This document shows positions 48,498-57,413 of a stretch of DNA of 64,000 nt, piece by piece (position 1 is the stretch's first letter; the number at the start of each line of letters is the position of its first letter). A program made the translations under genes and the position numbers. Location of the stretch: the NCBI GenBank assembly GCA_000961645.1, contig LADM01000011.1:1-64000 (forward strand), written 5' to 3'. The notes under the pieces are model-generated. The model had not been told where the DNA came from and searched no databases. It was given only the letters and a program-made list of their open reading frames with translations. This DNA comes from Gammaproteobacteria bacterium BRH_c0. GTDB taxonomy: Bacteria > Pseudomonadota > Gammaproteobacteria > Pseudomonadales > Porticoccaceae.

Positions 48498-48526
48498 ACA
48501 ATCACCAACAATAATATTCATTGATG

Positions 48527-48554
48527 AACCCCGGCAACGCCGGGGTTTTCTTTT
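48527..48554 (+). terminator. Rho-independent terminator
   Basis: AACCCCGGC pairs with GCCGGGGTT around a short loop, followed by TTCTTTT on the plus strand. It ends the choice-of-anchor I gene. Confidence 0.85.
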
Positions 48555-48608
48555 ATCGCGGCTTTCATAAAAGATCTGGCGTCACTGATTGGCAAAACCC
48601 GCCTGTGA

Positions 48609-49031
48609 CTAGTCTTCAGGACCCACCCAGAAATGCGGATTATGCGCCACCTCCCACAGGTAGCCGTCAGGGTCGGCAAAGTAGCCGCTGTAGCCACCCC
48701 AGAAGACTTTTTGGCCTGGTTTTACCAGGCTTGCACCCGCTGCTACCGCTTGCTGAAGCACTGCATCGACTTCCGCTTCTGACGCGACATTATGGGCAAG
48801 GCTGAATCCGGAAAAACCGCTGCCAGTAGCAGAAACACCCGCATCTTTGGCCAGAGATTCTCGCCCAAACAGCCCCAGCCAGGTACCGTTCAAAGTGAAA
48901 AAAGCGACCTCTGGCGGTGACGCCATTCTTGGCAGGCCGAGGCCCTGCTCGTAAAACAGGATTGAGCGCTCAAGCTCATTCACCCCCAGCGTAATCATGC
49001 TGATCCGTGGTTTCAATTGATTGTCCTCCAT
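48609..49031 (-). CDS. VOC-family (glyoxalase-like) protein
   Basis: A 140-residue vicinal-oxygen-chelate protein: ISMITLGVNELERSILFYEQGLGL at the start and SGYFADPDGYLWEVAHNPHF near the end, where the metal Glu of the family lies. Members act as glyoxalases, dioxygenases or resistance proteins. Convergent with the preceding gene; single unit. Confidence 0.8.
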   Translation of the reverse strand: MEDNQLKPRISMITLGVNELERSILFYEQGLGLPRMASPPEVAFFTLNGTWLGLFGRESLAKDAGVSATGSGFSGFSLAHNVASEAEVDAVLQQAVAAGASLVKPGQKVFWGGYSGYFADPDGYLWEVAHNPHFWVGPED

Positions 49032-49093
49032 TCAGACTTTATTAAAGCCACAGCACAAAGCAGTAGGGGCCGCATCACAAGACAATTGTCATA

Positions 49094-49117
49094 TAAGGGC
49101 CTGTTAACAGGCCCTTA
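49094..49117. repeat. 24-bp perfect palindrome made of MITE tips
   Basis: The sequence centred on GTTAAC is a perfect palindrome whose each half (AGGGCCTGTTAAC) equals the outermost end of the element at 57142-57413 and the end at 72-86. It lies between the VOC and methyltransferase genes, without the element body. Confidence 0.75.
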
Positions 49118-49280
49118 GAGAACCTTCCCGCCCCACTGTTTGGGCTAATTTCCTTCACTTGTTCAGGCGCTACGCGAGTCGCCCGACAGATGGCTGTCAG
49201 TCTAGTCGGGCGCGGGCAAGTTTCCAAAGATGTAATACTTAATTCTGCTTAATCCAGATGTATTCCAGGACAGGCAGAAA

Positions 49281-49961
49281 TCAGTCTGGTTCAGCAATAA
49301 AAATAACAGACACAGGTTGCTGCGTATGCGGATGAATCGGCTCACGAATTTCGCGCAATCTGAACCCGCTGCCATTGAACAAATCAACCCAGCTCTGCAG
49401 GGTTCTGAAATACCAGGGAGCGGGATCGGTAAATTCGCTACTAAAACCAGCCCAGGACCCTGTGCGCCAGCCATCGGCGTAGGGAAGTTCACCGCAACTG
49501 GTGACTGGATGCAATGTCTGCACAACCCATGAGCCTCCCGGATGCAACAGGGAGTGCATCACCTTGAAGAGCACTTCGCACGACTCCTTGCCGATCATGG
49601 AAAAATTGCAGACAACCAGATCAGCCATCAAGCCAGAATCACCCGCCGCCAGCTGTTCGTAGGGCAGCACATGAAAATCTCCACCGCCGGCATTGTTGGC
49701 CTGCTCAACCAGTTCAGCTACAGCGTCAATGCCAGTGACACGGATATTCTGTGCGGACAACTCCCGTGCCAGCCAGCCTTCACCGCAACCGATATCCAGC
49801 ACCGACGCCGGAGAGCGGCTGAGCACTGCATTGACAATGGCCGCATCGGTTACCTGGCGGCGACTGTCGATCTCCCGATTGCGCACGGCACGGGTCCATG
49901 GCTGGGCATTTTTATGCCAGGAATCGAGAATTTTTGCGTCATTCAAGGGATCAGGTTTCAT
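49281..49961 (-). CDS. Class I SAM-dependent methyltransferase
   Basis: A 226-residue protein with methyltransferase motif I VLDIGCGEG at residues 54-62, the acidic TGID after strand 2 and a VVCNFSMIG segment after strand 4. Substrate unknown. First gene of the second accessory island on the minus strand. Confidence 0.8.
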   Translation of the reverse strand: MKPDPLNDAKILDSWHKNAQPWTRAVRNREIDSRRQVTDAAIVNAVLSRSPASVLDIGCGEGWLARELSAQNIRVTGIDAVAELVEQANNAGGGDFHVLPYEQLAAGDSGLMADLVVCNFSMIGKESCEVLFKVMHSLLHPGGSWVVQTLHPVTSCGELPYADGWRTGSWAGFSSEFTDPAPWYFRTLQSWVDLFNGSGFRLREIREPIHPHTQQPVSVIFIAEPD

Positions 49962-50048
49962 TCAGGAATAATCATTCAAGCCGTTAAGCGAATAAAGAAT
50001 GTGGAAGATTGTTCGGCATTGATCTGACAGGTATTACGTGATTGAGAT

Positions 50049-50076
50049 AAAAACGCCCGACTGAGCGGGCGCTTTT
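50049..50076 (-). terminator. Rho-independent terminator
   Basis: GCGCCCG pairs with CGGGCG and a T-tract follows on the minus strand, about 35 bp past the SnoaL-like gene. Confidence 0.75.
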
Positions 50077-50110
50077 GAATACTGCGATTCACATTTGTCA
50101 GGACTGTTCT

Positions 50111-50485
50111 CTATACCAGGGACTCGGTGTTATGAAAATAACGGATATGCAATTGGCCATCCTGGAATTTGTAGATCTCGATACTCGGGTGAGCCACACC
50201 ATCCCTGGCTGAATTGTTGTGCACATAACACACGCCTTCGTTGCCATTGACCAGCAGCTGCATCAGGTCTGCCTGGATTTCATTGATATAGTTGTCCCAC
50301 ATGTAGTTGAACGCCTGCCATCCGTCCTCGACCTTGTCCTGGCCCACATACTCGATAAACAGTCCGTTGGGGGCGGCCTCTTTATAGAGGGCTGTAAAGG
50401 CCTCGCGATCCCTGGCGTTCCACAGTTTGAAATTATTTTCCAGGAAGGTACGGATATCGCTTTCGCTATAGCTTTTCATTGTCAT
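50111..50485 (-). CDS. SnoaL/NTF2-like protein
   Basis: A 124-residue NTF2-fold protein (SESDIRTFLENNFKLWNARDREAF at the start; WQAFNYMWDNYINEIQ; ends IRYFHNTESLV). As in the first island, such proteins occur as isomerases, hydratases or binding proteins in catabolic clusters. Last gene of a run with the DUF1214 gene, and ends before a terminator. Confidence 0.75.
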   Translation of the reverse strand: MTMKSYSESDIRTFLENNFKLWNARDREAFTALYKEAAPNGLFIEYVGQDKVEDGWQAFNYMWDNYINEIQADLMQLLVNGNEGVCYVHNNSARDGVAHPSIEIYKFQDGQLHIRYFHNTESLV

Positions 50486-50522
50486 GATTCCTCTTCAATT
50501 AACAGATTACTGGGCTTGATTT

Positions 50523-51632
50523 TCAAACCCACTTTTTAAGCTTTGATTCCCAGTCGACGCTGTCGAGCTGCACCAGCTCAGGAATGGGCGCCACCACCTC
50601 TTCAGGCTTGGTCCAGCGCATCATGATGTTGCCCCAGGTATGACCGCAGGTATTGAGCCAGTTGGCAACACCGGGATCTTCCATACTGACCACCATGGTC
50701 AAGCTGCCATCGGGATTGAGCACTGCATTTTGCTTGTTGATGATAACCGTGGCCTTGTGGAAATCCAGCGACTCCAGCCAGTAATTGTAGAGGCACAGGT
50801 TCCAGGCATCGCAGGCGGGCACTCTGGGCAGATGGATCAGCAACGCCTGGCCGGGTTCGACATGGAATGACGACCAGAAATAGGCATAATTGGGATCACC
50901 GCCCATGGCCTTCATATAGACCGGATCGGCCTCAGGCATTTCATTGACGTGATTCATCAAGCGGTGAGTCAGGTCGAGAAATGTCTTGCCGGTTTTGGTA
51001 AAGAATTTACCCGCCTTGCGAAAGTTGTCCACCACTGCATCAACTTCAAGGGCGCCATTGCCTGCACCAGGACTGGTGCAGCGCATGGTGGCTTCCACTT
51101 CCTTTTCCATGGCTCGGTTGTTGAACGTCTGGCGAATCATGAAGGCGTTTGAATCCGGTGACATTAGCAAGCAGTCGCCATCTTTCGGGGTCGAGCTGAT
51201 GGCAAGGGTGAAATTGCCATTTTCATCAAAGGTCATGTCGGTGTCGTTGATAAAGCTGGTAATGGCAGCCCGGCCATCCACGCCCATCGCCATGGTGGAA
51301 ATATTAAAGTAATTCACTGTGCCGCGATTGCCGGTCAGCACATAGTCGCGATCACCGCTGATGGTCGCCATATTGTAGATACTGTCCGGGTTGTCAAAAC
51401 CCCACTTGATTTTTTCGTGATATATCTTGTAGGCCATGGGATCGGCCGGATCGCCATATTCGACAAATTTTTCCACGCCACCGCGCATCAGCCTGCCCAG
51501 ATAGCGCAGCCCGTCGGCGCGGGTAACTTCATCCATATCTGTACCCGCCTGGAGGATTTCACGCCCGGATTTTTTGAGCTCGTCGCAAAACGCTTCCCAC
51601 TCGTTGATGCAGCTGTCCGCTTCAGTGTGCAT
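50523..51632 (-). CDS. DUF1214-domain protein
   Basis: A 369-residue protein with no signal peptide. The C-terminal third carries a DUF1214-like region (KATVIINKQNAVLNPDGS, then GHTWGNIMMRW). Function unknown; these proteins are common in degradation clusters with P450s and sulfotransferases. Downstream of the sulfotransferase gene by about 50 bp, upstream of the SnoaL-like gene by 37 bp, same strand. Confidence 0.65.
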   Translation of the reverse strand: MHTEADSCINEWEAFCDELKKSGREILQAGTDMDEVTRADGLRYLGRLMRGGVEKFVEYGDPADPMAYKIYHEKIKWGFDNPDSIYNMATISGDRDYVLTGNRGTVNYFNISTMAMGVDGRAAITSFINDTDMTFDENGNFTLAISSTPKDGDCLLMSPDSNAFMIRQTFNNRAMEKEVEATMRCTSPGAGNGALEVDAVVDNFRKAGKFFTKTGKTFLDLTHRLMNHVNEMPEADPVYMKAMGGDPNYAYFWSSFHVEPGQALLIHLPRVPACDAWNLCLYNYWLESLDFHKATVIINKQNAVLNPDGSLTMVVSMEDPGVANWLNTCGHTWGNIMMRWTKPEEVVAPIPELVQLDSVDWESKLKKWV

Positions 51633-51679
51633 TGCTTTTCACCTTTGTCGTCAGTAATCGTTACATGTTTGCCGCAAGA

Positions 51680-52954
51680 TCAAATCTCGTTCGGCACTGA
51701 AAAATAGTGCTGGTATTCTTTATACACTTCGCGTTCATATTCAACCACTTCTGCAGGTGGGTGCTGGTATTCATGCTTGCCAAACTTTCCCTGTGGCTTT
51801 GCGGCTAAAAATGTCTGCATGCGCATTTCAACATCGGCAGTAAGCTCAAAATCAAGTTCGGTATAAATTTTTCTCACTGCGGCCATGGGGTCAGCCATAA
51901 ATTCATCGTACTGGGAGTTAATGACATTCTGCTGCTTTATCGTCCCATCCTCAATCATGCCGATAATATCCTGCCAGGGTTTCAGGCGTGACTGAGGTGA
52001 ATCAATCAGCCAGTTCTTCATGGTGCCATCACCCCATGGTTCATCGGATCGCCACCAGTACAGGCTGGCCTGAATACTGAGTCCCGAATCTGCAGATACC
52101 ACCGGATCACGGTGTGTAAAGATAACCCGCGCATCGGGGTATACATCGAGCAATTCGCGCATGTAAGGAAGATGGGAAGGGCCTTTGAGCAGCCAGTGGC
52201 TGCCTTTGCAGCGCCATTGCAACAGCTTAAGCAGTTTTTTTTGCCATTCGAAAGAGTAGGTCATGCCCTTTGCTTCCAGATAGCGGGCATAGGTCGGTAT
52301 CTGGAAAATAATCGGGTACACCTCGGAAAGAAAGGTGAAATAGTTTAGTTCCAGGCTCTCAACCGGCAGCGTGCCCGCTGATTTATGCATGGTCTTGAAT
52401 TCGGGAATGACGCTTTCATTGAAGTCATTGACCTTGTTGGCCGCGGCAATACGAGGATCAGTGTCAAAGCTGGCGGTCTGTGGTGGCGGGCAGGGAAACA
52501 GCGACTCCCATTTGAGTGGCACACGAAATCGCGGGTCCTGGGACAACACTTCGTAAAGAATGGTGGTTCCCGAGCGGGCGTAACCTGTAATAAAAACGGG
52601 TCTGTCGATCACTTCGTTGTGAATTTCCGGCGCTTTCTTCAGCCAGTCGGTAATCTGCAGCCGCGCCTCCAGGTAACACAGAAATTCTGCACGGGTAAGG
52701 ATTCGGCCCGTGAAATGGAGGTTGGCTTCCTTTTCAATGGAATCCATCAGCACCTGGAAGTGGTCAAGCCACTCCTCATCGCCAAAATCCTCCAACCCGG
52801 TGTTTTTGATCGCCTGGGCAATAAGGGACTCGCTGTCGAGGGGCACCACACTGGCCACATCCAGACTGGCGGCCTGCTCATTGAGGGTTTGCACCCATTG
52901 CGGTCTTGGTGGGGGGGTCCATTTTTCCTTGCGCTGGTAGGCTTTGTCTGTCAT
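51680..52954 (-). CDS. PAPS-dependent sulfotransferase family protein
   Basis: A 424-residue protein with the PAPS-binding 5-prime-phosphosulfate loop GYARSGTT at 124-131, RVIFTHRDPVVSADSGLS for the 3-prime-phosphate site further on, and a typical basic C-terminus. It would transfer sulfate from PAPS to a hydroxyl, or be a non-catalytic member. In this island it may conjugate a hydroxylated intermediate. An imperfect TTTTAAA/TTTAAAA dyad lies about 40 bp upstream. Confidence 0.8.
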   Translation of the reverse strand: MTDKAYQRKEKWTPPPRPQWVQTLNEQAASLDVASVVPLDSESLIAQAIKNTGLEDFGDEEWLDHFQVLMDSIEKEANLHFTGRILTRAEFLCYLEARLQITDWLKKAPEIHNEVIDRPVFITGYARSGTTILYEVLSQDPRFRVPLKWESLFPCPPPQTASFDTDPRIAAANKVNDFNESVIPEFKTMHKSAGTLPVESLELNYFTFLSEVYPIIFQIPTYARYLEAKGMTYSFEWQKKLLKLLQWRCKGSHWLLKGPSHLPYMRELLDVYPDARVIFTHRDPVVSADSGLSIQASLYWWRSDEPWGDGTMKNWLIDSPQSRLKPWQDIIGMIEDGTIKQQNVINSQYDEFMADPMAAVRKIYTELDFELTADVEMRMQTFLAAKPQGKFGKHEYQHPPAEVVEYEREVYKEYQHYFSVPNEI

Positions 52955-53119
52955 GTATTGTCCGGATAGGCAGTTATTTTTTTACTTTTCATTTTTAAAA
53001 CAGTGCTTTAAAAGTAGACAGCAACGAGCCTGAATTGTCAACCGCGACCAGCCCTGTCGGGCAGATAGATAACGACCGCACAGGCCTGCATTAGCAGTGT
53101 CCGCTGACAAGCCAATCTG

Positions 53120-54325
53120 TCATGTCCTGTTAAGATTCAGGTATATTGCCTCGGGATCACGGGCCTGGGGGCTGCCCCGGTAGCTGACAAGGCCCCCTTC
53201 ATTCACCAGTTCAATCGAACTGTAACGCACCGCAACCTTGCCGAGCATCAAGCGGGCCAGGAGGCGCACCAGGTGCATACCCAGGCAGGTGTGCGCGCCC
53301 TTGGCAAAGATAACATGGGGCTTTACCGGGCGGGTCACATCGAACCGCAATGGATCATCGTAGACAGTCGGATCAAAGCCGATAGCGCCGACAATCAGAT
53401 ACACCGGCATGCCATCCGTCAGTTCAACACCTTCGTAAGTGAAATCCCCTTTCACATAGCGCGGACTGAACATGCTCGGAGGATCAAAACGGAGTATTTC
53501 CTCAATGGCACCATTGACCAGTTCGGGGTTGTCACGCACATTCTGGAACTGATCCGGGTAGCGCGCCATCATCAGCAGGGTTGAAGCGAGCATGGAGGAG
53601 ATGGGCGATATACCCGCCACGCATAAGGGCATGATCTGTAGGAGTAATTCTTCGCTGTCGAGCGCCTGGTCCTCGCGGTTAAGTGCCACCAGGGTAGCAA
53701 TAATCTTGTCTTTGCCGAGGCGGTCATTGTTGCCGGCGATAATATTTTCAAGATAGGCCTGTGCCGCATCCCAGGCATCATCATAACTCTTGCGGTGCTT
53801 GTCGCCCGGTTTCAGATCGGCAAGGCCACACATTTGCTCGGTGAGGGTTTCAAAGATTCCAAAATCCTCGCGCGGCACACCCAGCAACACACCCAACACC
53901 ACATCCACCGCCAGTGGATGGGTAAACGCTGAAACAACCTCAAATCCATCTCCTCCTGCCTCGAGCCTGTCCAATGCACTATCGAGCAAAACACTGATTT
54001 CGTCAGTCAGTGCCCTAACCGCCGCGGGCGACAGGCAAGCGGCAAGATTGCGACGGAGCCTGGTGTGTTGCGGCGGGTCGACAAAGCTGATAATTGTTTT
54101 ACCCTTGAAATAATCAATGGTTTCCTGGCCGGGGATATAGGGCTTGACGCTGCTGAATCGCGAATAATCCACATACCCGGTTTCAACATCCTTGAAGCGC
54201 GCCAGTATCAGTGACTCAACGCCATAGAGGGTTTGCACAAACGGCGCGGTACGCGCCAGCTCGGAGAGGATCGGCAGGGGATCGTTTTTGAGAGAAGGGT
54301 CAAAAATATTGAAGTCACTGACCAT
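53120..54325 (-). CDS. Cytochrome P450
   Basis: A 401-residue soluble bacterial P450. Heme-thiolate loop FAKGAHTCLG with Cys347, K-helix E276-x2-R279, and DPPQHTRLRR near 83-92. In the I-helix the usual acid-alcohol pair (Glu/Asp-Thr) is absent: the segment is AGISPISS at 237-244. It needs a ferredoxin and reductase, not encoded nearby. The start at 54325 (MVSDFN) is preferred. It is divergent from the GST gene across a 14-bp-iteron region. Confidence 0.9.
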   Translation of the reverse strand: MVSDFNIFDPSLKNDPLPILSELARTAPFVQTLYGVESLILARFKDVETGYVDYSRFSSVKPYIPGQETIDYFKGKTIISFVDPPQHTRLRRNLAACLSPAAVRALTDEISVLLDSALDRLEAGGDGFEVVSAFTHPLAVDVVLGVLLGVPREDFGIFETLTEQMCGLADLKPGDKHRKSYDDAWDAAQAYLENIIAGNNDRLGKDKIIATLVALNREDQALDSEELLLQIMPLCVAGISPISSMLASTLLMMARYPDQFQNVRDNPELVNGAIEEILRFDPPSMFSPRYVKGDFTYEGVELTDGMPVYLIVGAIGFDPTVYDDPLRFDVTRPVKPHVIFAKGAHTCLGMHLVRLLARLMLGKVAVRYSSIELVNEGGLVSYRGSPQARDPEAIYLNLNRT

Positions 54326-54346
54326 GGGGATATACACTCGGTTATG

Positions 54347-54388
54347 ATTTTATGGGTCGAATTTTATAGATCGTATTTTATAAATAGT
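54347..54388. repeat. Three tandem 14-bp iterons between P450 and GST
   Basis: Units ATTTTATGGGTCGA, ATTTTATAGATCGT and ATTTTATAAATAGT lie head to tail at exactly 14-bp spacing in the 154-bp gap between the two divergent genes. They could be a regulator-binding array or promoter element. Confidence 0.7.
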
Positions 54389-54479
54389 ATATCCAACACT
54401 CACACTCTAACTACAAACGAATATTGATAACCAGCCAATTGATCCGTGCCAGATAACACAACCACACAATGGGGACACT

Positions 54480-55220
54480 ATGATAGATCTGTACAGTACC
54501 GCCGACGGCGCATCACCCAATGTCTACAAGATTTTGTTGCTGCTCGAAGAGCTCGACATCCCCTACCGCATCAATGAAGTGAGGCTGCACAAGGGGGAAC
54601 AGTTCAACTCCGACTTCCTGAAAATTTCCCCCAACAATAAAGTACCGGCCATTGTCGATCACCAGCCAACAGATGGCGGCGAGCCCATTTCGGTTTTCGA
54701 ATCCGGCTCCATCATGGTGTATCTTGCCGACAAATACCGTCGCTTTATCCCGCCCGTGGATCAACCGCGCAAACGGGTTGAAGTGATGAACTGGGTGTTT
54801 TGGCAAATGGCGGGATTGGGTCCCTATCTCGGCCAGCTGTTTCATTTCAATGTTTATGCAAAAGAAAAAATCCCCTACGCCATTACCCGCTACAGCAACG
54901 AAGTTGACCGATTGTTTGCGGTGCTTGAGCGGCGTTTGAGCAAACACCCATGGCTAGGCGGCGAGGAGTATTCGATAGCCGATATGATCTGCTTTTCCTC
55001 CACTTACCTGCATCACCTTATGGGTATTGATCCAGACAAACTGGTGCATTTTATCGCCTGGCATGAGCGCATCAAACAGCGCCCTGCCCATGACAGGGCC
55101 TATGATCCCGGCAAATACCAGCCGTCAACCATCGGCGCCAGCCAGTACCTGGAAGAGAAAGCCTGGAATATCCTCTTTGCCCAGAATTCCACTTATTTTG
55201 ATAAACCACCGGGGGACTGA
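54480..55220 (+). CDS. Glutathione S-transferase family protein
   Basis: A 246-residue protein: N-terminal thioredoxin-like GST domain (IDLYSTADGASPNVYKILLLLEEL) and a helical C-terminal domain. It resembles disulfide-bond oxidoreductase YfcG-type GSTs. In this island it could conjugate or reduce an electrophilic intermediate, or detoxify by-products. The ATG is 154 bp from the P450 start. Confidence 0.85.
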   Translation: MIDLYSTADGASPNVYKILLLLEELDIPYRINEVRLHKGEQFNSDFLKISPNNKVPAIVDHQPTDGGEPISVFESGSIMVYLADKYRRFIPPVDQPRKRVEVMNWVFWQMAGLGPYLGQLFHFNVYAKEKIPYAITRYSNEVDRLFAVLERRLSKHPWLGGEEYSIADMICFSSTYLHHLMGIDPDKLVHFIAWHERIKQRPAHDRAYDPGKYQPSTIGASQYLEEKAWNILFAQNSTYFDKPPGD

Positions 55221-55263
55221 TCATCGCTACTCTTGCCCTGACGCCTGGAGCAGATCAATGGCA

Positions 55264-56076
55264 TTACAAGCCATGCTGGGTAAAATCAGGGTACTGAATC
55301 TTGCCATTGGCGCCACCATCCACGGGCAGTGAGGCACCGGTGATATAGCGACTTTGCTCACTGGCCAGGAACAGGGCGGCATCCGCCACATCCTGATAGG
55401 TGCCCAACCTGCCCACCATGGTGGTTTGTTGCATCACCTTATCCAGGCCGGAAACATCAAGATCTGAGGGCAGAGTTGATACATCCGCCTGTTGCGGACG
55501 CACTGTGCCAACGAGCAAGGAATTGCAGCGAATATTGTCAGCCGCATAATCGTTGGCAATCTGCCGTGTCGCCGCCTCCATGGCAGCCTTGGAGATGGCG
55601 TAGGCACCTATTTTGGGAATGGCCCGCAGCGCCGAAAGGGAGGATATATTGATCACACTTCCACCCTGTGCGGCGATCATGTGAGGCAGCACATACTTGC
55701 AGCACCAGAACAACCCGAATATACCAACCTGGATATTGTCATTGAACTGCTTGGCCGACAGTTCGTGAAAACGACCGACTGCCATCGCCTCACCGTTTGG
55801 CCCGGCATTGTTTACCAGTATGTCGATGGTGCCGAATTCACCAATCGCGCCATCCACCAGCGATTTGACCTGCGCTTCCTCACCAATGTCTGCCTGGATA
55901 TAGATGGCACGTTTACCCTTACTGCGCAATTGACTGGCAATGGCTTGCCCTCTTTCCTGTGAGCGACCGCTGATAACCAGCGCGGCTCCTTGCGCAGAAA
56001 AGCGCTCGGCGATAGCCAGGCCAATACCGGATGTCGAGCCGGTAACCAGCGCGACTTTGTTCTGGAGGCTGTTCAT
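55264..56076 (-). CDS. SDR-family oxidoreductase (1)
   Basis: A 270-residue short-chain dehydrogenase: NAD(P) motif TGSTSGIG, NNAGPNG, Ser in NISSLSAL, and Tyr-x3-Lys in YAISK. The C-terminus has the SDR PVDGGA segment, complete. The start at 56076 has AGGAC upstream. The second SDR gene on the same strand begins just upstream. Confidence 0.88.
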   Translation of the reverse strand: MNSLQNKVALVTGSTSGIGLAIAERFSAQGAALVISGRSQERGQAIASQLRSKGKRAIYIQADIGEEAQVKSLVDGAIGEFGTIDILVNNAGPNGEAMAVGRFHELSAKQFNDNIQVGIFGLFWCCKYVLPHMIAAQGGSVINISSLSALRAIPKIGAYAISKAAMEAATRQIANDYAADNIRCNSLLVGTVRPQQADVSTLPSDLDVSGLDKVMQQTTMVGRLGTYQDVADAALFLASEQSRYITGASLPVDGGANGKIQYPDFTQHGL

Positions 56077-56164
56077 TACTTGTCCTTTGACGTTGTTTTG
56101 ACGGGACAATCCAGTGGAGCGGGGTAATCCCTACAATGGATAATTGAGTTTGAGTTATACCGAG

Positions 56165-56986
56165 CTAGGCCCTGATCAAATCCCGCGCCACAGCTGATGC
56201 TGGCGGCCCCTGCATGCCAAATGCGCTGCGTCCTCCGTCCACCGGCAGCAGTACTCCGGTGATCATCGCCGCTTCCTCGCTGGCCAGCCAGAGGATGGTA
56301 TTGGCCTGCTCGTAGGGTTCGACAGGCCGGACAATCGCCTGCTGACCGGCGCACATTTCAATGATCTCATCCTCGCTGAAGTTGTTGCGCAGCATCGGCG
56401 TGGCAGTAATACCCGGCAAAATGGCATTCACGCGAATGTTGTATCGGGCATAGTCCGCTGCTGCAAACCGGGTGAGGTGGTTGAGCCCCGCCTTGGCAAT
56501 GCCATAGGCCAGGGTGGCATGTTTTTCTGCCGCCAGGGAGGCCATGGAGGAGACATTGACGATGACGCCACCACCGTGAGTCATCATATGGCTGACCTGG
56601 TGCTTCATCAGCATAAAGATACTGCCGAGGGAAATGGCCATGGTCGAATCGTAGGCTTCATCGCTGGTATTGTGCAGCGTGCTGCCTGGCACATCGTCGC
56701 GGTGGGCCCCGCCCAGCACATTGGCAGCAACGTCCAAGCCACCGCAATCGGCAATCACCTGTGCCACGGTTTTTTCCACCTGCCCGGCATCGGTACAGTC
56801 GCAGTGCAGGTACAGAGCGCGACCGCCCGCCCCCACCAGGCCCTCCACCAGGCTATGGCCCGCAGCATCCTGAATATCGGCCACTACCACCTGCGCGCCC
56901 TCGCGGGCAAAGGCCTCGCTGGTGGCCGCGCCTATACCGCTGGCGCCACCGGCAACCATCACAACTTTATTTTCAAACCTTTTCAT
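56165..56986 (-). CDS. SDR-family oxidoreductase (2)
   Basis: A 273-residue short-chain dehydrogenase: GGASGIGAA near the N-terminus, VSSMASL, and Tyr-x3-Lys in YGIAK. Complete C-terminus with PVDGGR. Same strand and just upstream of SDR (1). The substrate is not predictable; probably alcohol/ketone interconversion of the island pathway. Confidence 0.88.
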   Translation of the reverse strand: MKRFENKVVMVAGGASGIGAATSEAFAREGAQVVVADIQDAAGHSLVEGLVGAGGRALYLHCDCTDAGQVEKTVAQVIADCGGLDVAANVLGGAHRDDVPGSTLHNTSDEAYDSTMAISLGSIFMLMKHQVSHMMTHGGGVIVNVSSMASLAAEKHATLAYGIAKAGLNHLTRFAAADYARYNIRVNAILPGITATPMLRNNFSEDEIIEMCAGQQAIVRPVEPYEQANTILWLASEEAAMITGVLLPVDGGRSAFGMQGPPASAVARDLIRA

Positions 56987-57023
56987 ATCGATGACTCTTT
57001 TTTATTTGGGTTAATTATGCGGT

Positions 57024-57141
57024 TTATTCCGGTATGTCGGCGCCAACAACCAGCACCAAACCATCGGGGTAGCGCGGGGTTGCGCTGATACTCACAGGTA
57101 AGGCCGCCGATATAAATCAGATTGTCAGCCACCACAACACC
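57024..57141 (-). pseudogene. Decayed gene fragment abutting the MITE
   Basis: Reading the minus strand from the MITE edge, one frame gives VVVADNLIYIGGL and then, one base later, another frame gives LPVSISATPRYPDGLVLVV and GADIPE ending at TAA (57024). The two together read like the C-terminal end of a protein with a single frameshift. The N-terminal part would lie beyond the insertion. The assignment rests on protein-like composition only. Confidence 0.3.
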
Positions 57142-57413
57142 CTAGGGCCTGTTAACACTATTTGGATTGTCGGCGTTGTGCCTAAAAAAGCGCCAATCTA
57201 GGCGCGACGAGCGTAGTTTGGTCATTCCAAATGAGCGAGAAGCAACGACGAGTGGCGCTTTTTTAGGCGCAACCCGAAGGGCTGGGGCCATTTTTCCGCC
57301 CAGCTTCGTTGTCAATCGTTCATTTAGGCCCACTAAATTTCTCTCCCTCCGCCTCGCTGGTCGAAAAAATGGCCTCCAGCGACGACAATCCAAATAGTGT
57401 TAACAGGCCCTAG
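57142..57413. mobile_element. 272-bp MITE-like element with 31-bp perfect inverted ends
   Basis: Left end 57142-57172 and right end 57383-57413 are perfect inverted repeats over 31 bp, beginning CTAGGGCCTGTTAACACT. A second, inner inverted pair (57174-57194 and 57252-57272; GTTGYGCCTAAAAAAGCGCCA on the minus-sense arm) differs by one base. There is no transposase; an 83-codon frame inside is only a shadow of the structure. The flanking TA may be a target duplication. Confidence 0.85.

Noticed and set aside
57142-57393. An 83-codon frame inside the MITE-like element on the minus strand
   Set aside because: It is formed by the inverted repeats themselves, is Arg-rich, and has no ribosome-binding site or recognised domain.
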